Source: Verrucomicrobiales bacterium (GTDB taxonomy: Bacteria; Verrucomicrobiota; Verrucomicrobiia; Verrucomicrobiales; DEV007). From it: a DNA stretch of 64,000 nucleotides. Within the stretch, counting starts at the first letter, position 1. Each line of letters opens with the position of its first letter. Under the pieces are notes generated by a model. That model saw only the letters and a list, made by a program, of their open reading frames with translations. It did no database searches and was not told the DNA's origin. The stretch is from contig PAAG01000049.1 in assembly GCA_002698785.1 (NCBI GenBank), positions 62,001-126,000 on the forward strand, given 5' to 3'. The position numbers and the translations under genes were made by a program. Of the stretch, positions 49,147-60,789 are shown one piece after another.

Positions 49147-49181
49147 TTCACCAAACACGTGTTTGATGTTATAATCACTCA
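49147..49181 (+). promoter_or_regulatory. promoter and palindromic operator of toxin-antitoxin pair 1, probably leaderless
   Basis: -35 TTCACC (49147-49152), 17-bp spacer, consensus -10 TATAAT (49170-49175). Expected transcription start falls on or next to the antitoxin ATG (49181), so the message would have almost no leader. The spacer contains a perfect 12-bp palindrome AAACACGTGTTT (49153-49164), placed to let the antitoxin block polymerase. Confidence 0.7.
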
Positions 49182-49408
49182 TGACAATCAAGCATCAGAC
49201 CGTTTTCGACTCGGATGGCAAACCGACCGCAGCTCTGATTCCTTGGGAAGAGTTTGAAACACTACGCGATCGACTCGCTACTTTGGACGACGAGCAATTG
49301 AGTCCGGAGTGGAAAGAAGAAATTGACAGGCGCGCAAAGGAAATCGACGAAGGAACAGTCGAACTCATCGATGGAGAAGACTTTCTGAATCGTTTACGAA
49401 ACGTGTAG
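49181..49408 (+). CDS. antitoxin of pair 1 (Phd-like N-terminus)
   Basis: 75 residues. The N-terminal part (HQTVFDSDGKPTAALIPWEEFETL) resembles the beginning of Phd/YefM DNA-binding antitoxins. The C-terminal half (LSPEWKEEIDRRAKEIDEGT ... LNRLR) matches the pattern of helical toxin-binding antitoxins (addiction module component type). It should bind the ParE/RelE-like toxin encoded 92 bases downstream and repress its own palindrome-bearing promoter. Confidence 0.75.
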   Translation: MTIKHQTVFDSDGKPTAALIPWEEFETLRDRLATLDDEQLSPEWKEEIDRRAKEIDEGTVELIDGEDFLNRLRNV

Positions 49409-49500
49409 CAGAAGATTTCTTTTTCCTCACACTGATTGAGCATCAAGGCCCCGCAACCATCTGTGAAGGATCGCTCTGATTTGACACAGGCGGAATAGTA

Positions 49501-49821
49501 ATGAGCAAAGATAAGTTACCATTCCGACTACATCCTGAAGCAGACCGCGAAGCCATTGCAGCCACAAAATGGATCACAGAAGATGATCCTTACCAAGGAA
49601 GCCTATTCAAGGACGCACTAACAAGTGCAATCAGAAAGGCGCAAGAACAGTGGACGATCTATCGTGTATTCGATGGTGAATACCGAAAAATACGTGTCGG
49701 GAAATTCACCTACGCCATCATTTTTCGAGTTCAAAACGAAGAGATTCAAATCCTGGCAGTGATGCACCTGCACAGAAAACCCGGTTATTGGAAGGAGCGA
49801 TCCGAAACTTGGTCTGAGTGA
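49501..49821 (+). CDS. RelE/ParE-superfamily toxin of pair 1
   Basis: 106 residues with the RelE/ParE order of strands: LHPEADREAIAATKWI, then FKDALTSAIRKAQEQW, then YRKIRVGKFTYAIIFRVQNEEIQILAVMHLHRKPGYW. The conserved region around RKIRVGKFTYAI and the final H-x-H-R-x-P are typical. RelE members cut mRNA on the ribosome, ParE members poison gyrase; which applies cannot be told. Unusual 92-base gap from the antitoxin, where most such pairs overlap or nearly touch. Confidence 0.82.
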   Translation: MSKDKLPFRLHPEADREAIAATKWITEDDPYQGSLFKDALTSAIRKAQEQWTIYRVFDGEYRKIRVGKFTYAIIFRVQNEEIQILAVMHLHRKPGYWKERSETWSE

Positions 49822-49824
49822 AAT

Positions 49825-50553
49825 TCAAAGCCCCCCGTACCGCCGATGCCGCCTTTGATAATCGGCAATGGCAGCTTCCAGATTCGGCCGACGAAAATCC
49901 GGCCAGAAGACATCGGTAATGTGGATCTCTGAATAGCTGATCTGCCAGAGAAGAAAGTTCGATATCCGAAATTCGCCACTCGTCCGAATCAGCAAGTCCG
50001 GATCCGGCGTTCCTGCCGTGTCCAGATAATTCGCAAACATGTCAGGATTCAACGCCTCGGGAGACACCTTCCCCTCCTTCGCCTCCACCATCAGCTTTTT
50101 CGTCGCTCGGACGATCTCCTCTCTCGATCCATAACTCAGCGCGACGGAAAGGACGAGGCGATCATTGCCAGACGTCTTCTCCATTGTTTTCAGCAACGCT
50201 TTTCGATTTGAATCGGGCAGACGATCAATTTCCCCGATCACTTTCAGGCGAATGCCATTTTCCATCAGCAATGGCAGCTTCTCTCTGAGAAAGAGTGCCA
50301 GCAACCCCATCAGGGCACTCACTTCGGCTTCTGGCCGCTTCCAGTTCTCGGAACTGAACGCGTACAGCGTCAGATATTCCACACCAATGTCACCGCAGGC
50401 TTTCAGACACTCTTCCACAGACTCAGCGCCCGCCCTGTGCCCGTCCCTCCGTGGGAGGTCGCGAGATTTCGCCCACCTGCCGTTGCCATCCATAATGATG
50501 GCGATATGCCGCGGGATCTCCTTGTCGGGATCGTATGCGGCGACGGTGCTCAT
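49825..50553 (-). CDS. uppS: undecaprenyl diphosphate synthase (cis-isoprenyl transferase)
   Basis: 242 residues from ATG 50553 (the longer frame adds 53 unconserved residues overlapping the purA end). Catalytic IIMDGNGRWAKSRDLPRRDGHRAG, then YLTLYAFSSENWKRP, and the substrate residues DLLIRTSGEFRISNFLLWQISYSE. It makes the C55 carrier lipid for peptidoglycan and polysaccharide export. It begins 11 bases past the purA stop on the same strand, so is probably cotranscribed. Confidence 0.95.
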   Translation of the reverse strand: MSTVAAYDPDKEIPRHIAIIMDGNGRWAKSRDLPRRDGHRAGAESVEECLKACGDIGVEYLTLYAFSSENWKRPEAEVSALMGLLALFLREKLPLLMENGIRLKVIGEIDRLPDSNRKALLKTMEKTSGNDRLVLSVALSYGSREEIVRATKKLMVEAKEGKVSPEALNPDMFANYLDTAGTPDPDLLIRTSGEFRISNFLLWQISYSEIHITDVFWPDFRRPNLEAAIADYQRRHRRYGGL

Positions 50554-50564
50554 CGGAATGTACG

Positions 50565-51851
<1,287 letters not shown>

Positions 51852-51929
51852 TTATTTCAAACGCAGCGGTTAAGCAGTTCCTTCCGTCAATTGAGGGCGG
51901 AATGCAATCTCAATCACCTGACACGCAAA

Positions 51930-51962
51930 TACCCTCACCCCCGAGCACTCGCACCGAGGGTA
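51930..51962 (-). terminator. possible hairpin terminator after the FHA gene
   Basis: Inverted repeat TACCCTC/GAGGGTA (7-bp arms, 19-base loop) 40 bases downstream of the FHA gene on the minus strand, followed there by TTTG rather than a full U-tract. It could instead be in the leader of purA. Confidence 0.3.
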
Positions 51963-52001
51963 AGATTTGGCCATTCGCCAGTGTGGTCGAGCGAATCAGC
52001 C

Positions 52002-52535
52002 TTAGGCTGCTTTCATCGTAAAAGCAAGAGCAGCCACAGCGATAGCCGCGAGAATCGCTACTACTCCCAAAATCATCGCCAACTGACCGACCACATCTTT
52101 CTTCACGACTTTTTCGATCGGAGAGAGATCGGTAAATCCAGAAGGCTTATTGGAAACGTCTGCCAAATGCGCCTGATGGCCGCTGGCGTATCCGCTTCCA
52201 CCTCCGCCGGCAGCAAAACCAGCGTCGCCCTCTTCTCCCTCGGCAGCCTCATCAGCGAAAACAGATTCCACGCTCCCGAACATGACTCGCGCACCATTGG
52301 AAAGAACCCCTTCCGAAATCGGTTCACCGTTCAGAAATGTGCCATTGGTCGACCCCTGGTCGTTGACTTGGAAAGTGCCCCCCAGATTATAGATCACCGC
52401 ATGTGATCCAGAAATGGAAACGTGGTCGATCACCACATCGTTGTCGGGTCCACGCCCGATTGAAACCTGCTCGTAGCCGTCAAGAGCGAGCTCAAGAGGT
52501 TCCTGGTCGGGAACATAAATCGTGATGGTTGCCAT
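52002..52535 (-). CDS. FHA-domain protein with C-terminal membrane anchor
   Basis: 177 residues. FHA phosphothreonine-binding fold (about 1-92): SIGRGPDNDVVIDHVSISGSHAVIY and DQGSTNGTFLNG are the conserved FHA motifs. An acidic, glycine-rich linker follows, and one membrane helix lies at the C-terminus (about 152-174, LAMILGVVAILAAIAVAALAF). It would be tail-anchored with FHA in the cytoplasm, a possible reader for Ser/Thr kinases such as that at 21474-23549. It ends 162 bases before the purA start and follows carA by 21 bases. Confidence 0.88.
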   Translation of the reverse strand: MATITIYVPDQEPLELALDGYEQVSIGRGPDNDVVIDHVSISGSHAVIYNLGGTFQVNDQGSTNGTFLNGEPISEGVLSNGARVMFGSVESVFADEAAEGEEGDAGFAAGGGGSGYASGHQAHLADVSNKPSGFTDLSPIEKVVKKDVVGQLAMILGVVAILAAIAVAALAFTMKAA

Positions 52536-52556
52536 ATGTGGGGGTTTTACTACGAA

Positions 52557-53744
52557 TTATCGAGTTTGATCAATGAGATTAGCAAATTCTTCAAAGAAAT
52601 ATGAGGCATCGCTCGGGCCAGGTGCAGCCTCCGGGTGATACTGAACAGAAAATACAGGATAATCCCTGTGGCGCATGCCTTCGACCGTATCGTCGTTCAG
52701 ATTCACATGGGTGACTTCAATGTGAGAAGGGAGCGACATACCGTCTGCAGCAAAACCATGGTTCTGCGAAGTAATGGCAATCTTGTCTGTCCTTAGATCC
52801 TTCACGGGGTGGTTTCCACCACGGTGACCAAACTTCAGTTTAAAAGTCTTTCCACCGAATGCATGAGCCAGAACCTGATGCCCGAGGCAAATCCCGAACA
52901 CCGGCTTCTTGTCGATGATTTGCTTCACTTCCTCGTGAATGTAATCGAGCGCAGCTGGGTCACCGGGTCCGTTGGAAAGGAAAACCCCGTCAGGATTTCG
53001 ATCCAGCACCTCCTTGGCGGGAGTTCGTGAATTCACCACCTCGACCTCGAACCCCTGCTGTCGCAGATTCCGAAGAATATTCCTCTTAATGCCAAAATCA
53101 TAAGCCACGATCCGATACTTTGGATCTTGCAGAGGGTGATACATTTCCCCCTCATGCTCCACCAGCGGCTCATTGCTTGAAGGGTTCACGATCGTCCACT
53201 GACGGCTCAAAACACCTTCCGGGTCCCACTGGTAGGTCTCCCCGGTTGTTACCTCTTTCACGAAATCAGATCCCGCCATGGGAGAGGCATTCTTGGCCGC
53301 CTCAACAGCTTCCGTAGCATCCATGGAACCATCAGTGCAAAGAGTGGCACGCATAGAACCTTCCACGCGGAGACGCTTCGTCAGTGCACGCGTATCGATT
53401 TCTTCGATTCCGGGAACACCCGCAGACTCAAGATACTCGTGCAGGGTCTGCTCGCTACGCCAGTTGCTGGGTATGTCGCAAAGCTCCTCGACTACAAATC
53501 CACGAACATGGACTTCTGAGCTTTCCGCATCGACTTCTGACACCCCGTAATTCCCGATCAGAGGACATGTCATTGTGACAAATTGCCCCCGGTAGGATGG
53601 GTCAGTCAGAATCTCCTGATACCCCGTCATAGAGGTATTGAAGCAGATTTCGCCCGTTTGCGTTGTTGCTGCGCCGAATGCGATTCCTTCAAAAACCGTC
53701 CCGTCTTCGAGCGCTAGAATTGCCGTTTTCCTTTCTCTTCCCAT
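52557..53744 (-). CDS. carA: carbamoyl-phosphate synthase small subunit (glutamine amidotransferase)
   Basis: 395 residues. N-terminal CarA domain (LALEDGTVFEGIAFGAATTQTGEICFNTSMTGYQEILTDPSY) and class-I amidotransferase with nucleophile cysteine in FGICLGHQVLAHAFGG, plus the histidine-glutamate pair in YHPEAAPGP. It supplies ammonia to CarB for carbamoyl phosphate, shared by arginine and pyrimidine synthesis. carB is not in the window. Followed on the same strand by the FHA gene. Confidence 0.97.
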   Translation of the reverse strand: MGRERKTAILALEDGTVFEGIAFGAATTQTGEICFNTSMTGYQEILTDPSYRGQFVTMTCPLIGNYGVSEVDAESSEVHVRGFVVEELCDIPSNWRSEQTLHEYLESAGVPGIEEIDTRALTKRLRVEGSMRATLCTDGSMDATEAVEAAKNASPMAGSDFVKEVTTGETYQWDPEGVLSRQWTIVNPSSNEPLVEHEGEMYHPLQDPKYRIVAYDFGIKRNILRNLRQQGFEVEVVNSRTPAKEVLDRNPDGVFLSNGPGDPAALDYIHEEVKQIIDKKPVFGICLGHQVLAHAFGGKTFKLKFGHRGGNHPVKDLRTDKIAITSQNHGFAADGMSLPSHIEVTHVNLNDDTVEGMRHRDYPVFSVQYHPEAAPGPSDASYFFEEFANLIDQTR

Positions 53745-56329
<2,585 letters not shown>

Positions 56330-56470
56330 TTCTCTCCCTGTAGCGCAGAACGGACTCTACAGGTCCGTTTCGCGCTGGAGCACGACCGTATCCAATTCGA
56401 CAATTGGACGCAAAAATCCGTACGCAAAACGGCTCTTCCCCTTCACGCCATCGTGCGGTTCAATAAGAGC

Positions 56471-57970
56471 ATGAACGAACGCCCCCTGGATCGTCGAAAT
56501 TTTGCCAAACAGTTTACTACCGGAACCGCCGCTCTTGCAGCAGGATTAACGGGTTCACAAGCTCAGGAAAAAGTAAATCCTGACAACCGACCCAAGCCAA
56601 TGCGACCCACCGTCGGGAAAAATGGCGACCAGGTTTTTGGCACCAACGAGCGTATGCACGTTCGCACCTCCGGCACGCTCAAAGGGGACTGGTTTGCCGA
56701 AGACGCTCGCGACATCCCCGTCCGCGAAGGATACGACGTCATCGTTTGCGGGGGCGGTCCCGCCGGATTCGCCGCTGCCCTGGCCGCCGCACGTAGCGGA
56801 GCCAAAACCGCCCTTCTCGAAGTCCACGGCTGCATTGGCGGCATCTGGACTGCCGGGATGCTCTCGTGGATCCTCGACGGATTCAACAAGCCCGGCATCA
56901 TGGCCGAACTCATCGAACGCCTGAAGGAGCAGAACAACGGCCACCGAATGAACGCAGCGTGGGTATACCACCCCGAGCCCATGAAGCTTCTCCTCGAAGA
57001 CATGCTTCTCGAAGCAGGTGTGAACATTCGCCTCTTTACCCGTGTTGTAGGTGCCGTGCCTGACGACAAAAACCGACTCGCTGCCGTTCTTACAGAATCA
57101 AAATCTGGTCGCGAAGTCTGGACAGCGAAATCCTTCATCGATGCCACCGGCGACGGAGACCTTTCAGCTCAGGCTGGTTGTGGATTTGATTTCGGCCGCC
57201 CCGGCGACGGCATCACCCAGCCAATGAGCCTCATGGTCCTCTTTCACGGAGTCAAAACCGACGACATCGCACCGTTCGTCAATCACCTAGCGGCAAAGCG
57301 GGGTCTCGGTCGCGGAAAAGCAAACTTCCTCGCAGAGCTGCGCAGCGCCGGAATCGATCCCTCCTACGGAGGCCCGTCCATTTTCGAGATTCATGACGGC
57401 CTGTATGCAATGATGGCGAACCACCAATACAACGTCTCCGCCATCGACGCAGACGACGTTTCTCGCGCCACCCTTGAAGCCCGACGTGAAAATCACGCCA
57501 TGATCAACGCCCTCCGGAAAAAAGGAGGACCATGGAAAGACGTCGAGATCATCTCCACCGGCGAACAGATCGGCACCCGCGAAGCCCGACGCATCCACGG
57601 ACGCTACTCCGTCTCCGACGAGGATTTGAAAAACGGTGCGCGCTTCGACGACGGAATCTGTCGCGTCACGTTCCCCATCGACGTTCACTCCACAGACCCC
57701 GGCAAAACCAAAGCCATCGAAAGCAAACCTTTCAAATCCCAGCCCTACGACATTCCACTGCGCTCGCTTCACGCAAAAGATATCGACGGCCTCATGCTCG
57801 CCGGACGCAATATCAGCGGAGGCTTCATCGCCCACAGCTCCTACCGCGTCACCGGTAACTCAGTTGCAATGGGCGAAGCGGCCGGAGTCACCTGCGCCGT
57901 AGCCGCCAAAAACAAAGCGCTCCCCCACGAAGTGCCTTTCGAAGACCTCGGCGTCAAACCGGTCGCGTAA
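56471..57970 (+). CDS. Tat-exported FAD-dependent oxidoreductase
   Basis: About 499 residues from ATG 56471 (a GTG at 56453 is also open). Twin-arginine signal RRNFAKQFTTGTAALAAGL, then FAD-binding Rossmann VIVCGGGPAGFAAALAAARSGAKTALLEVHG with the CIGGIWTAGM flavin motif, and the C-terminal LMLAGRNISGGFIAHSSYR FAD contact. Belongs to the FAD_oxidored family widespread in planctomycetes/verrucomicrobia, in which exported members are common. The last 171 bp (57800-57970) are repeated at 58543-58713 with 13 changes, mostly silent. Confidence 0.9.
   Translation: MNERPLDRRNFAKQFTTGTAALAAGLTGSQAQEKVNPDNRPKPMRPTVGKNGDQVFGTNERMHVRTSGTLKGDWFAEDARDIPVREGYDVIVCGGGPAGFAAALAAARSGAKTALLEVHGCIGGIWTAGMLSWILDGFNKPGIMAELIERLKEQNNGHRMNAAWVYHPEPMKLLLEDMLLEAGVNIRLFTRVVGAVPDDKNRLAAVLTESKSGREVWTAKSFIDATGDGDLSAQAGCGFDFGRPGDGITQPMSLMVLFHGVKTDDIAPFVNHLAAKRGLGRGKANFLAELRSAGIDPSYGGPSIFEIHDGLYAMMANHQYNVSAIDADDVSRATLEARRENHAMINALRKKGGPWKDVEIISTGEQIGTREARRIHGRYSVSDEDLKNGARFDDGICRVTFPIDVHSTDPGKTKAIESKPFKSQPYDIPLRSLHAKDIDGLMLAGRNISGGFIAHSSYRVTGNSVAMGEAAGVTCAVAAKNKALPHEVPFEDLGVKPVA
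57800..57970 (+). repeat. duplicated gene end, copy A (in the intact oxidoreductase)
   Basis: 171 bp coding AGRNISGGFIAHSSYR... to the stop. It matches copy B at 58543-58713 at 158 of 171 positions by eye; only two amino-acid codons differ in meaning (Ala/Val and the last residue Ala/Ser). The copies flank toxin-antitoxin pair 2. Confidence 0.95.
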
Positions 57971-58013
57971 CAGAGAATTGCGCACTCACTTTACAGAGCG
58001 TAATGTTCAAGCA

Positions 58014-58238
58014 ATGGACTTGGCTATTCTCCAGAAAGAAGCACTCCAACTCTCTGAGACAGATCGCGCATTACTAGCCGATCAGTTGCTGTCCAGCCTG
58101 GATTCGATTCCAGAGGAAATCTCCAGCACCTGGGTTCAAGAATCGCGTGATCGGGTCACAGCCTACAGGGCAGGAGAAATCGAAGCCGTCGACGGCCCAT
58201 CCGCTATGGATGCCCTCCGTGATCGGTTTTCGAAATGA
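58014..58238 (+). CDS. antitoxin of pair 2 (addiction-module-component type)
   Basis: 74 residues from ATG 58014 (the longer frame adds 12 residues). Helical ILQKEALQLSETDRALLADQLLSSL followed by a tail STWVQESRDRVTAYRAGEIE and MDALRDRF: the TIGR02574-like antitoxin layout. Its C-terminal pattern matches that of antitoxin 1, while the N-terminal part is unrelated. It overlaps the toxin start by 4 bases (ATGA), the standard coupling. Confidence 0.82.
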   Translation: MDLAILQKEALQLSETDRALLADQLLSSLDSIPEEISSTWVQESRDRVTAYRAGEIEAVDGPSAMDALRDRFSK

Positions 58239-58528
58239 CCTACCGTTTCCTTACCCCCGCACTCTTCGAACTCACGGAGGGAGCGGAATATTACGGTGAT
58301 AGGGTTCCCGGTCTCGGAGCCGATTTCATAGACGAGACAGATCGCACGATCCAACGAATCCTGCGGTTTCCCGAAGCCTGGGGACGAATCTCCGATGAGT
58401 TTCGCCACTGCAATCTTCGCAGATTCCCTTACACGATCGTCTATTTGATAGAATCCTCAGAAGAAATCTTGATAGTTTCTGTCTTTCATCAAAATCGTCG
58501 ACCGCTCTCGTGGAAAGACAACCTGTGA
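58235..58528 (+). CDS. RelE/ParE-superfamily toxin of pair 2
   Basis: 97 residues with the RelE/ParE strand order: LTPALFELTEGAEYYGDRV, FIDETDRTIQRILRF, CNLRRFPYTIVYLIESSEEILIVSVFHQNRRPLSW. The LRRFPYTIVY segment and final HQNRRP are the family landmarks. Starts within the antitoxin (ATGA). The stop is followed after 14 bases by copy B of the duplicated oxidoreductase end. Confidence 0.85.
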   Translation: MTYRFLTPALFELTEGAEYYGDRVPGLGADFIDETDRTIQRILRFPEAWGRISDEFRHCNLRRFPYTIVYLIESSEEILIVSVFHQNRRPLSWKDNL

Positions 58529-58542
58529 CTTCCAATATCATC

Positions 58543-58713
58543 GCGGGGCGAAATATCAGCGGAGGCTTCATCGCCCACAGCTCCTATCGCGTCACCGGAA
58601 ACTCCGTCGCCATGGGCGAAGCCGCCGGAGTCACCTGCGCCGTAGCCGCCAAAAACAAAGTGCTCCCCCACGAAGTGCCTTTCGAAGACCTCGGCGTCAA
58701 ACCGGTCTCCTGA
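58543..58713 (+). repeat. duplicated gene end, copy B (orphan oxidoreductase C-terminus)
   Basis: 171-bp copy of the 3' end of the upstream FAD oxidoreductase, open to a stop but with no start of its own except inside the toxin gene, so a gene fragment. Differences from copy A are mainly at third codon positions, which indicates a diverged paralogue (or old duplication under selection) rather than a fresh direct repeat. Confidence 0.93.
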
Positions 58714-59348
58714 TACCGGAAACCGAAGGCTGATCCTCCCATCCATCTTCCAACGATCCCCAGGGAATCGCCGCCACCACCTTTTCGCTATTGTGTGGAA
58801 ACACAGGACCAGGCTGAACGGGAAGATCCCCTATCCAGTCTCCTCTTTCTTTCCGGCGCCTGTACACTTCACGCTGCAAACTCTCCTCGCCTTTGATCAT
58901 TCCATAATCATGATTCCAATGGAAAATGGGATCAATAAATCTAGGCGCCTTTCGAAGCATCTAAGTACGATTCGAATTCAATCTCCACTTCATCCCCCCT
59001 CTCAACAATTCGGGCAATAGCTCGCCCTGCAAGATCTCCCCGAAACTCAATCGCATATCGCGAATAGTGTTCCACCGCAACGAGACTCACCATGGAACGC
59101 AGGCAGTAAGGAAAGAAGCCCTTTGTCAGGATTCTGACCACCCTGCCGACCCCATCGGCGTCACCTTGAGACACAACGTCGCTCCTGAGGAAATTCGACC
59201 TCCACCACTTATGAGCGTCGTCGTACCGAATGAAAATTCCGGCCGCCTCTTCAGCCGTGCCTACAATTTTCCAGTGATCCACAAAATGAAACCTGGCGGA
59301 AGAAAGTTCCTTCATCCACGACTTGAATGGAAACGAAGAAGTAGCCAT
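58697..59348 (-). pseudogene. SRPBCC (polyketide-cyclase-like) gene broken by a single frameshift
   Basis: From ATG 59348 the frame reads a START/SRPBCC fold (MATSSFPFKSWMKELSSARF ... WRSNFLRSDVVSQGDADGVGRVV) as far as ESYLDASK, then hits a TAG at 58941. One extra G in AAAGGCG (about 58946-58952) explains this: dropping it gives LDASKAPRFIDPIFHWNHDYGMIKGEES, the normal family C-terminus, open to 58697. Either a real +1 inactivation or a sequencing error. Its last bases overlap copy B tail-to-tail. Function of this subfamily is unknown. Confidence 0.7.
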
Positions 59349-59457
59349 ACAGTTTAACAAAGTTCCGCTTCTTAGTATTCTCTATCGAAGGTTTTTCGCA
59401 CGCATAAAAACTTTCATCCCACACTCTCTATCGACTTTTTCACAAGAGCGCGAATAT

Positions 59458-59480
59458 TGTGATACCATTTTGTTATCACA
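59458..59480. promoter_or_regulatory. candidate operator of the GntR-LacI regulator
   Basis: Perfect inverted repeat TGTGATA / TATCACA with a 9-base spacer, centred about 50 bases upstream of the regulator ATG (59520). The size fits a homodimeric regulator and suggests self-repression. Confidence 0.5.
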
Positions 59481-59519
59481 GGGTGACAGGATACGATCTA
59501 CCTTGCACCCGTTTCCCCA

Positions 59520-60611
59520 ATGGACAAAACACTCGATCGAAAGCCGCTCTCCGATCGCCTCGCCGATCAGATCCAGCTACGCATCCAGCAGGGTTACTGG
59601 GACAAAGAACTCCCCGGCTACCGCGTCCTCGCCGAGGAATTCGGCGTGAGTTGGCGAACGAGTCGCTCCGCCCTGAAAACGCTGGAGAACAGAGGTATCC
59701 TCCACCCATTCGAACACGGCAAACCCCGTCGCATACGAGAATCGGGCCTCTACGATAGGCATTCGCCCGAAAGCCTCCTTCTGATTACTTCCGCAACCAC
59801 ACATCACGACATTGCAGAACTCGAACTTATTGATGAAATTATACTAACATGGCTAAAATTAGGTGGCCGAAGTCAGCAAGTTCGAGTTGATTTTCGTCGT
59901 CACAAGAACCCCGCCTTTCTGCTCAACAGACTCATCGAGAAAAATGGAGCCGAGGTCCTCGTTATCCGAGAACCTTCCAAACCTTGGGTCGAAGCTGCAA
60001 GAGACCTCAGCATTCCTGTTTATTTTCTTGGCGGTGATATCCCTGTCTCGGAGCGCCCCACGGTCAGCGGATTCGCAGTATCTATCATTGCAATGGTTTC
60101 AGAATCGGTTAGCCGACTCCGCAAACTGGGACACCAACGAATCCTCATTCCGGACGAAGGTTTCGGCACACTCGCCCGAGATGCTGTCCTGACAGGCATG
60201 CAAAATGGATTTGGCGAAGCCGCTATTCCAGACCCCGCTCTTTGTTGTCCTGGATTTCCCGAGGTGGAACCGGAAACTTGGCAGACTTACTGGAATCGTG
60301 CCTTCCGCAATTTTCACCCGACCGCTGTCATCGTTCGAAAAGAATCCAGCTACCTGTCATTGTTCAGTTTCTGCTACGAGAACTCTATAAAAGTTCCTCA
60401 CGACCTCTCTATCATCTGCCATTCCGCCAGTGAAAACCTACAGTGGTGCCACCCTCAGCCAGACCGTTCGACCTTTCCCAAGAAGAGAGCTGTTACCTTA
60501 TTTCGCCGCTGGATCAAAAACAGCTTCCCTCTGACAGGGATGAAGATCCTCCCGGTCAATTTTATCGAAGCCGGGACCGTTTCCAAGCCAGCTCGACAGA
60601 AGCAATCGTGA
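59520..60611 (+). CDS. GntR-type DNA-binding / LacI-type sensor hybrid regulator
   Basis: 363 residues. N-terminal GntR winged helix (LSDRLADQIQLRIQQGYWDKELPGYRVLAEEFGVSWRTSRSALKTLENRGIL), then a periplasmic-binding-protein-like domain (about 80-350) in LacI fashion: VSRLRKLGHQRILIPD, FPEVEPETWQTYWNRAFR, PTAVIVRKE, and KVPHDLSIIC are its landmarks. This hybrid type is frequent in verrucomicrobia and senses sugars. No sugar operon adjoins it; the downstream gene is an M1 peptidase. Confidence 0.88.
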   Translation: MDKTLDRKPLSDRLADQIQLRIQQGYWDKELPGYRVLAEEFGVSWRTSRSALKTLENRGILHPFEHGKPRRIRESGLYDRHSPESLLLITSATTHHDIAELELIDEIILTWLKLGGRSQQVRVDFRRHKNPAFLLNRLIEKNGAEVLVIREPSKPWVEAARDLSIPVYFLGGDIPVSERPTVSGFAVSIIAMVSESVSRLRKLGHQRILIPDEGFGTLARDAVLTGMQNGFGEAAIPDPALCCPGFPEVEPETWQTYWNRAFRNFHPTAVIVRKESSYLSLFSFCYENSIKVPHDLSIICHSASENLQWCHPQPDRSTFPKKRAVTLFRRWIKNSFPLTGMKILPVNFIEAGTVSKPARQKQS

Positions 60612-60789
60612 GCAAAACCGGCCAACTGAGCCACAAAAGGTATCACCTGAATCAACCGTAACGACATTGTCTCTTTTCCGGCGACTTCTATCATGTTCGT
60701 TATCGACATTCTCGGGAAGAATATATGCACCCTTCCCGCAGGCTCATTCTCATTGGCCTGGCGCAGGCCAACTCCGAAATACATCCAAC

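Noticed and set aside
58510-58713. Small gene reading MERQPVTSN... to the duplicated end
   Set aside because: Its only start lies inside the toxin gene; the remainder is a fragment of the oxidoreductase, so listed as a repeat.
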